DNA from: DATDCY01 sp031406795 [NCBI: Candidatus Rokuibacteriota bacterium]
Lineage (GTDB): Bacteria > JAUVQV01
NCBI GenBank assembly: GCA_031406795.1
Contig: JANOHV010000034.1
Span: forward strand, 1-11,629
Direction of reading: 5' to 3'
Length of the DNA: 11,629 nt
Shown here: positions 6,985 through 11,629 of the stretch, one piece after another
Layout: the number at the start of each line of letters is the position of its first letter
How positions within the stretch are numbered: position 1 is the first letter of the stretch
Program-made: the position numbers and the translations under genes
Notes under the pieces: model-generated
Told to the model about the DNA's origin: nothing
Seen by the model: only the letters and a program-made list of their open reading frames with translations
Databases searched by the model: none

Positions 6985-7241
6985 CAGGAGACCCGGTCGA
7001 TCTCGCGGAGAAGACCGCGAATGCTCTCCCGGACCAGGGCGCGTTCGGCGCGCAGCCGCTCGAGTTCCTCGACGAGCGCGGGGTCCGGCGGGTGAGGGGA
7101 CGTCGGGCGGGACGGGGCCGGTTGTTCGAGGCGGATCGTCTCGAGATCCCGCTCGAGTGACCTGACCTTGGCCCGCAGGCCAACGATGAGGTCGGCGGCC
7201 GCTGCGACGCGCTCGCCGAGAATGTCCACGGCACTTGACAT
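6981..7241 (-). CDS. Small coiled-coil protein upstream of zapA, ZapB-like by position
   Basis: An 86-residue protein beginning MSSAVDILGERVAAAADLIV; a GTG two codons earlier (7247) would give 88. It consists of two heptad-type helical segments, about 5-38 (GLRAKVRSLERDLETIRLEQ) and 53-84 (LVEELERLRAERALVRESIRG), joined by a Pro/Ser-rich linker. It ends in a Trp. There is no signal peptide, membrane helix or catalytic motif. I do not recognise the sequence family. Small coiled-coil genes directly before zapA occur in several lineages and are often labelled ZapB-like, and the four-base overlap with zapA supports a joint role in division; that is inference. Neither start has a Shine-Dalgarno sequence, and a promoter can be drawn so close that the mRNA may be leaderless. 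Confidence 0.72.
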   Translation of the reverse strand: MSSAVDILGERVAAAADLIVGLRAKVRSLERDLETIRLEQPAPSRPTSPHPPDPALVEELERLRAERALVRESIRGLLREIDRVSW

Positions 7242-7247
7242 GCGCAC

Positions 7248-7276
7248 AAACTACATGAAGTCGGCGCCATCGTCAA
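7248..7276 (-). promoter_or_regulatory. Possible promoter giving a leaderless mRNA for the coiled-coil/zapA genes
   Basis: On the minus strand TTGACG (7276-7271) and TAGTTT (7253-7248) are 17 bases apart. The -10 is weak (three of six). Transcription would begin at or next to the A of the ATG at 7241, which fits the lack of a ribosome binding site. The remaining part of this gap, 7277-7458, shows nothing else I can name. Confidence 0.35.
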
Positions 7277-7458
7277 ATCCGGATTGCATACGAATTCAAA
7301 GCGTTGTTTTTTGTTCACGAGAATGTGGTTGATGCTCTGCTCGTTTCGAGGTCGAGCTCGGCGGCCGCCGCATGACCAGATTTGGCCGGGCTGTGGAAAC
7401 CGCCACGGACGCGGATCCTGGTGCCGAAACGGCCATTTCCAGGGGGCAACAGGCAAGG

Positions 7459-7491
7459 AAAAGCCCGCGCGCCGACCGGGGCGCGCGGGCT
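7459..7491 (-). terminator. Intrinsic terminator after rplT
   Basis: On the minus strand AGCCCGCGCGCC (7491-7480) pairs perfectly with GGCGCGCGGGCT (7473-7462) across a 6-base loop, then TTTTCC. The 12-bp GC-rich stem starts eight bases after the rplT stop and closes the thrS-infC-rpmI-rplT operon. Confidence 0.92.
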
Positions 7492-7498
7492 GCGGGCA

Positions 7499-7861
7499 TT
7501 ACGCGCTGACGAGAGGTTCCTTCGCGACGGCGACCAGGCGCGAGAAGGCGCCCTGGTCGATGATCGCCAGGTCGGCCAGCACCTTGCGGTTGATCTCGAT
7601 CCCGGCCTTCTTCAACCCGGCCATGAACTGGCTGTACGAGATGTCGTTGGCCCGGGCCCCGGCGTTGATGCGCACCACCCAGAGGCCGCGGAAATCACGC
7701 TTCTTGGCCCGACGGTCGCGATAGGCGTACTTGCGGGCCTTGTCGACGGCCTCGGTGGCCGGCCGCAGCAGGCGGTGCTTGCCGCCCCAGAAACCCTTGG
7801 CGGCCTTGAGAATCCTTTTACGGCGCTGCGGGGTCTTGGGCCCGCCTTTGGTCCTCGGCAT
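7499..7861 (-). CDS. rplT: 50S ribosomal protein L20
   Basis: L20 binds 23S rRNA early in 50S assembly and in E. coli also represses its own operon. The 120-residue protein is highly basic in its N-terminal half, with [23 protein letters not shown] (13-35) and [26 protein letters not shown] (45-70), the strongly conserved family segment, then the globular part ([26 protein letters not shown]). Family length is about 118. AAGGAGAT lies eight bases before the ATG. The gene follows rpmI by 18 bases and ends just before a strong terminator. The N-terminus [14 protein letters not shown] departs slightly from the common MPRVKRGVxARxRR form. Confidence 0.98.
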   Translation of the reverse strand: MPRTKGGPKTPQRRKRILKAAKGFWGGKHRLLRPATEAVDKARKYAYRDRRAKKRDFRGLWVVRINAGARANDISYSQFMAGLKKAGIEINRKVLADLAIIDQGAFSRLVAVAKEPLVSA

Positions 7862-7879
7862 CTCAGTATCTCCTTCGTC

Positions 7880-8080
7880 CTAGAATTTGTACGGGATCAG
7901 CTTCCGGATGTTCTTGTGATCGGCGACGTCGACCGTGCCCGCCGCGCGCAGGTGGCGCTTGCGCTTGCGCGTCTTGGTCGTCAGGATGTGGCTCATGAAA
8001 GCCTTTGAGCGCTTGATGATCCCGGACTTCGTGGTCCGGAAGCGCTTGGCCGCCGCCCGATTAGTCTTGATTTTCGGCAT
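7880..8080 (-). CDS. rpmI: 50S ribosomal protein L35
   Basis: A 66-residue, very basic protein of the large subunit. It opens with the family signature [20 protein letters not shown], followed by [23 protein letters not shown] and the C-terminal [11 protein letters not shown]; length is standard (64-66). GAGGAGG precedes the ATG. Its first 20 bases overlap the infC 3' end in another frame, so it is tightly coupled to infC, in the conserved infC-rpmI-rplT order. Confidence 0.98.
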   Translation of the reverse strand: MPKIKTNRAAAKRFRTTKSGIIKRSKAFMSHILTTKTRKRKRHLRAAGTVDVADHKNIRKLIPYKF

Positions 8081-8657
8081 CGTGTGAGTCCTCCTCTGGA
8101 ACCGCGATGTGAGCCACCGAGTCGGGGAACACCGCGCCCGGCTTGACCACGAGATAGACGTACATATTCCGGCCCTCGAGCCGGGGCGGATTTTCAGGAG
8201 CCGCGTACGGGGCCAGGTCGTTCGTCAGGCGATCGAGAATGTTCCGCCCGAGGTGGGTGTGGGCCATCTCGCGGCCCCGGAACATGATCGTCACCTTCAC
8301 GCGGTGCCCCTCGGAGAGGAACCGCATCACGTGACCCTTCTTGAAGTCGTAGTCGTGCACCTCGATCTTCGGCCTCATCTTGATCTCCTTGATCTTGATG
8401 ATCCGCTGGTGCTTCTTCGACTCCTGGGTCTTCTTCGCCTGACTGTATTTAAACTTGCCGAAGTCCAGAATGCGGCAGACCGGAGGCACGGCGGTGGGGG
8501 CGACCTCCACCAGGTCGAGATCACGGTCCCACGCGGCCTGGATGGCGTCGTTGAGGCTCAGGACACCGAGTTGGTTGCCCTCGTTGTCGATCACCCGCAC
8601 CTCCCGGGCGCGAATCTCCCGGTTGATCCGCTGTTGGGTCGTTGCAATCACGCTCAT
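8061..8657 (-). CDS. infC: Translation initiation factor IF-3
   Basis: IF-3 binds the 30S subunit, blocks premature 50S joining and checks the initiation codon. The 198-residue protein has the N-terminal domain (about 10-80: [40 protein letters not shown]), a lysine-rich linker ([20 protein letters not shown]) and the C-terminal domain (about 95-172: [19 protein letters not shown]), then an acidic extension that reaches into rpmI. An ATG at 8657 overlaps the thrS stop (ATGA). GTG at 8651 and ATT at 8648 follow in frame; since infC genes often start with ATT or another rare codon as part of autoregulation, the ATT is a real alternative start. No strong Shine-Dalgarno sequence settles this. Confidence 0.96.
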   Translation of the reverse strand: MSVIATTQQRINREIRAREVRVIDNEGNQLGVLSLNDAIQAAWDRDLDLVEVAPTAVPPVCRILDFGKFKYSQAKKTQESKKHQRIIKIKEIKMRPKIEVHDYDFKKGHVMRFLSEGHRVKVTIMFRGREMAHTHLGRNILDRLTNDLAPYAAPENPPRLEGRNMYVYLVVKPGAVFPDSVAHIAVPEEDSHDAENQD

Positions 8658-10585
8658 GCCACCGTCACCGTTCGTTGTCCCCCTTGTTCATTGAGGAGCC
8701 CGATAAACTCGTCGAGGCTCAGAGTGCCGACGTCGCCTTGCTCGCGCCGGCGCACCGCGACCCGGCCTTCGGCCTGTTCACGGGCGCCGAGTATAGCCAT
8801 GAAGGGCACTTTCTGCAACTGCGCCTCCCGGATCTTGTAGCCGACCTTCTCGTTGCGCAGGTCCTCCTCGACCCGGTGGCCGGCGGCGCGCAGCCGGGCC
8901 GCGACCTCCCGGCCGTACTGCTCCTGGGCGCTCGTGATCGTCAGCACGGCGACCTGGACCGGGGCCAGCCAGTAGGGGAAGGCCCCGGCGAAATGTTCGA
9001 TGAGCACGGCGATGAAGCGTTCGATCGAGCCCAGGACCACCCGGTGGATCATGACCGGGCGCCGGGGCTGGCCGTCCGCCGCGATGTAGGTCAGCTCGAA
9101 GCGCTCGGGCAGCGTGAAGTCGCACTGCACGGTGGCGCACTGCCAGGAGCGCCCGATGGCGTCCTGGAGCTTGACGTCGATCTTGGGCCCGTAGAACGCG
9201 CCGTCGCCCTCGTTGAGGACATAGGCGAAGCCGCCGGCCTGCAGCGACTCGCGCAGGGCGCCGGTGGCCAGTTCCCAGTCCGCGTCGCTGCCGATCGACT
9301 TCTCGGGGCGGGTGCTCAACTCGAGCGTGAAGGGGAAGCCGAACATTCCCATGACGTCCTTGATGAAGCCGAGCACGCCACCGATCTCGCCCGGGAGCTG
9401 TTCGGGCGTACAGATGATGTGCGCGTCGTCCTGGGTGAACTCGCGGACCCGCGTCAGGCCGTGGAGCACGCCGGACTTCTCGTGCCGGTTCACGGTGCCC
9501 AGCTCGAAATAGCGCAGCGGCAGGTCGCGGTAGGAGCGCCTGTGCGACTTGTAGATCATCATGTGCGCGAGGCAGTTCATCGGCTTGATGCCGTAGCGCT
9601 GCTCGTCGATCTCGGTGAAGTACATGTTCTCGCGGTAGTTGTCGAAGTGCCCGGAGCGGCGCCAGAGCTCCTCGCGCAGGATCCGCGGCCCGAAGACCAT
9701 CTGGTAGCCGCGGGCGAGGTGCTCGCGCCGCTCGAACTCCTCGACGAGGTAGCGCAGCAGCGCGCCCTTCGGGTGCCAGAGCACGAGGCCCGGGCCGACC
9801 TCGTCGGCGAACGAGAACAGGTCGAGTTCCCTGCCGATCTTGCGGTGGTCGCGCTTCCTGGCCTCCTCGATCCGGTGCAGGTAGGTCTCGAGCGCGGCCT
9901 TGTCCGGGAAGCTCGTGCCGTAGATGCGCTGGAGCATCCGGTTCTTCTCGTCCCCGCGCCAGTAGGCGCCGGCCACCGAGAGCAGCTTGAAGGCCTTGAT
10001 CTTGCTGGTCGAGGTCAGGTGCGGCCCGCGGCACAGGTCGGTGAAGCCGCCCTGGCGGTAGATCGAAACGGTCGGGTCGTGGATCGCCTCGATGAGTTCG
10101 GCCTTGTAGATCTCGCCCTTGTCGCGGAACGCGCTCAGGGCCTCGTCGCGGGCCATCTCGCTGCGGACGAACGGGCTGTTGGCCTTGATGATCTCGGCCA
10201 TGCGCTTCTCGATGCGTTCGAGATCCTCGGGCGTGAAGGGCTTCTCGACGTCGAAGTCGTAGTAGAAGCCCTCCTCGATGGCGGGGCCGATGGCGAACTT
10301 GGTCCCCGGGAAGAGGTCGGCCACCGCCTCGGCCAGGACGTGCGAGCTGGAGTGGCGGAAGACCTCGCGCCCCTCGGGGCTGTCGAAGCCCACGCCCTCG
10401 AGGCGGCAGTCGGCGCTCAGCGGCGTCGTGAGATCGGTGAGGCGGCCGTCGACGCGGGCGGCCACGAGGGCGCCCGGGGCCCCGGGCGCGCCGGCCAAGC
10501 GGCTCTGCAGAGCTTTCCCCGCGGCGGTTCCTGCAGGGAATTCGGCCGTGGCGCCGTCGGGGAAAGAAACGGTGATGGTCGACAT
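8654..10585 (-). CDS. thrS: Threonine-tRNA ligase
   Basis: ThrRS charges tRNA-Thr and hydrolyses mischarged Ser-tRNA-Thr. The 643-residue protein is full length (E. coli 642). It has an N-terminal TGS domain (1-63), an editing domain with HSSSH (78-82) and CRGPH (185-189), and the class II catalytic core. The zinc ligands expected from E. coli are all present: C338 in [14 protein letters not shown]389 in [15 protein letters not shown]514 in [13 protein letters not shown], the last in motif 3. An anticodon-binding domain follows from about 540. AGGA lies five bases before the ATG. The stop overlaps the infC start. It heads the thrS-infC-rpmI-rplT operon. The 139-base leader between tRNA-Val and the ATG holds no clear T-box or strong hairpin. 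Confidence 0.98.
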   Translation of the reverse strand: MSTITVSFPDGATAEFPAGTAAGKALQSRLAGAPGAPGALVAARVDGRLTDLTTPLSADCRLEGVGFDSPEGREVFRHSSSHVLAEAVADLFPGTKFAIGPAIEEGFYYDFDVEKPFTPEDLERIEKRMAEIIKANSPFVRSEMARDEALSAFRDKGEIYKAELIEAIHDPTVSIYRQGGFTDLCRGPHLTSTSKIKAFKLLSVAGAYWRGDEKNRMLQRIYGTSFPDKAALETYLHRIEEARKRDHRKIGRELDLFSFADEVGPGLVLWHPKGALLRYLVEEFERREHLARGYQMVFGPRILREELWRRSGHFDNYRENMYFTEIDEQRYGIKPMNCLAHMMIYKSHRRSYRDLPLRYFELGTVNRHEKSGVLHGLTRVREFTQDDAHIICTPEQLPGEIGGVLGFIKDVMGMFGFPFTLELSTRPEKSIGSDADWELATGALRESLQAGGFAYVLNEGDGAFYGPKIDVKLQDAIGRSWQCATVQCDFTLPERFELTYIAADGQPRRPVMIHRVVLGSIERFIAVLIEHFAGAFPYWLAPVQVAVLTITSAQEQYGREVAARLRAAGHRVEEDLRNEKVGYKIREAQLQKVPFMAILGAREQAEGRVAVRRREQGDVGTLSLDEFIGLLNEQGGQRTVTVA

Positions 10586-10724
10586 GTCGTCCTGTCTGGT
10601 GACGGGAGCGGCTAGAAGGCCACTGTCGGAGAGGAAACGGTGCCGCAGATCGAAGCGGGAGACTGTCGTGGCGCCCGAACGTTCACGCTGTCTTCCATTC
10701 CCCTCGTTGCAGCCGTTGTGATTC

Positions 10725-10799
10725 TGGTAGGGACGGGCGGTCTTGAACCGCCGACCTCTTGCGTGTCAAGCAAGCGCTCTCCCCCTGAGCTACGCCCCT
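10725..10799 (-). tRNA. tRNA-Val, anticodon GAC, CCA encoded
   Basis: The minus strand folds into a complete cloverleaf: acceptor AGGGGCG/CGTCCCT, D-stem GCTC/GAGC, anticodon stem CTTGC/GCAAG around loop TTGACAC with anticodon GAC (10767-10765), a short variable region, and T-stem GGCGG/CCGCC with loop TTCAAGA. A73 and an encoded CCA (10727-10725) follow. The first pair is A1-U72 rather than the commoner G-C. It serves GUC and, through wobble, GUU codons. It lies between truA and thrS and has its own promoter-like sequence. Confidence 0.97.
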
Positions 10800-10826
10800 A
10801 CATGCTCCGGTCTCGTTAAAGCCTGG

Positions 10827-10855
10827 ATTCTTATAGTTTTGCGCCCGTTTGTCAA
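10827..10855 (-). promoter_or_regulatory. Promoter upstream of tRNA-Val
   Basis: On the minus strand a perfect -35 TTGACA (10855-10850) is followed by an AT-rich -10 region TATAAGAAT (10835-10827). With AAGAAT as the -10 the spacing is 17 bases; the better-looking TATAAG would leave only 14. The start of transcription would be about 20 bases before the tRNA. It may also drive thrS by readthrough. Confidence 0.6.
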
Positions 10856-10966
10856 GCGTAATTGTTGTCGGTCGGTGATCAACAGCGCGATTGCCGGCGA
10901 CTCCGCGCATCTTCCCTCAGGGACGCCCCCGCCGCCTCGCTTTCCAATTACTGCCGCACTATGTAG

Positions 10967-11629
10967 CTAGCTGGGGTAATCGACGCGGACGAGGAAGAGG
11001 CCTTGCGGCGGGGCTGTCTTTCCTGCTCTAGTTCGGTCGCGTGCGGCGAGTATGCTGGCGAATTCGACTGTTGAAAACCTTCCTTTTCCCACATCGACCA
11101 GCGTGCCGACCATGTTGCGCACCATGTGACGGAGGAAGCCGTCCGCCTCAAGTTCAAACGTGACGATTTCCCCAGAGCGGACGATGCTGCATCTGCGCAT
11201 CGTTCTCACGGGATCGCGCGCGACGCACCCCGCTGCACGAAATGAAGAAAAATCATTGCTTCCCATAAGGATAGATGCGGCATATGACATCAATTCGACA
11301 TCAAGTGGCGTGTAGACCTGCCATGACCACTGTCGCTCGAACGGGGACCGCGCCGAGCTGTTGAAAACTCTATAGCGATACAACTTGTTGACAGCGGAGA
11401 ACTGCGCGTCGAACGCAGCGTCGACCTCATCGGCCGAGACAATGGCGATCGCGGGAGGAAGGACGCTGTTGAAAGCTCTGGCGAGAGCCTGTGGACTCAT
11501 TGTTGAGCGTGTGTTGAAATTGGCGACCTGGCCCAAGGCGTGGACCCGGGCGTCGGTGCGTCCCGACCCCTTGATCGGGACCGCCTCGCCCGTGATGACC
11601 TCGAGCGCGTCCTGCAGGACCGACTGGAT
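10967..11629 (-). CDS. truA: tRNA pseudouridine synthase A, C-terminal part (partial)
   Basis: TruA makes pseudouridine at positions 38-40 of the tRNA anticodon arm. About 220 residues are visible; the first roughly 40 lie beyond the window edge. The catalytic motif reads GSGRTDARVHALGQVANF, with the essential Asp encoded at 11554-11552; the common form is GRTDAGVHA, so the Gly after the Ala is Arg here. Also present are KLYRYRVFN (the conserved Tyr), GSNDFSSFRA, and FLRHMVRNMVGTLVDVG, followed by the family end GLFLVRVDYPS. The frame is intact to its stop. Base composition changes inside the gene: 11221-11400 is about 51% GC by hand count, against about 70% in 11521-11629. The 167 bases between its stop and the tRNA show no clear terminator. 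Confidence 0.95.
   Translation of the reverse strand: MQSVLQDALEVITGEAVPIKGSGRTDARVHALGQVANFNTRSTMSPQALARAFNSVLPPAIAIVSADEVDAAFDAQFSAVNKLYRYRVFNSSARSPFERQWSWQVYTPLDVELMSYAASILMGSNDFSSFRAAGCVARDPVRTMRRCSIVRSGEIVTFELEADGFLRHMVRNMVGTLVDVGKGRFSTVEFASILAARDRTRAGKTAPPQGLFLVRVDYPS

Noticed and set aside
8642-10615. A 657-codon open frame on the plus strand
   Set aside because: It lies fully antisense to thrS, whose motifs and length are complete. Its translation is repetitive Leu/Val/Asp/Arg-rich sequence typical of the shadow frame of a GC-rich gene.
10586-10724. T-box or ThrRS-type operator in the thrS leader
   Set aside because: No T-box core sequence, no terminator before the ATG, and no convincing anticodon-like arm could be drawn by eye.
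10683-10910. 75-codon minus-strand frame across the tRNA gene
   Set aside because: It reads through a complete tRNA-Val cloverleaf and is not coding.
10867-10966. Terminator after truA
   Set aside because: Only a short TCCC-TGA-GGGA stem without a U-tract is visible on the minus strand; not enough to call.

Overview
The window is a housekeeping stretch from a GC-rich bacterium (about 65-70% GC over most of its length), with every recognisable gene on the minus strand. Reading in the direction of transcription (high to low coordinates) the order is: truA (N-terminus cut by the window edge), tRNA-Val(GAC), thrS, infC, rpmI, rplT, a strong terminator, a small coiled-coil gene, zapA, a 6S RNA candidate (ssrS), fthC (5-formyl-THF cyclo-ligase), rny (RNase Y), ymdB, a promoter plus leader terminator, rimP, nusA, a fused ylxR/L7Ae-like gene, and the start of infB (cut by the other edge). 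No CRISPR array, insertion sequence, phage gene or defence gene was seen.

The organism is not an enteric. RNase Y and YmdB together, a short NusA without the C-terminal acidic repeats, a YlxR protein fused to an L7Ae-like domain, and the zapA-6S-fthC arrangement point to a GC-rich lineage such as Acidobacteriota, Desulfuromonadota/Myxococcota-like bacteria or a relative. This placement is inference only.

Three functional blocks are visible. Block 1 (11629-7460) is the classical translation cluster thrS-infC-rpmI-rplT, preceded by a tRNA-Val gene with its own promoter and closed by a 12-bp GC-rich intrinsic terminator; the usual pheS-pheT pair does not follow. Block 2 (7247-2999) joins cell division (coiled-coil protein plus ZapA), global transcription control (6S RNA with a good promoter and terminator-like end), one-carbon metabolism (FthC) and RNA decay (RNase Y, YmdB). 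Block 3 (2918-1) is the rimP-nusA-ylxR-infB transcription/translation operon, with a sigma70-like promoter and an intrinsic terminator in the leader, which suggests attenuation, plausibly through NusA.

The most rewarding non-coding parts are the roughly 190-nt 6S RNA at 6622-6428, the hairpin-rich gap of about 400 bp between it and fthC, and the leader terminator before rimP. Two places need caution: the first ~205 bases contain homopolymer G/C runs and look like a folded-back copy of infB (likely artefact), and truA shows an abrupt drop in GC within the gene.
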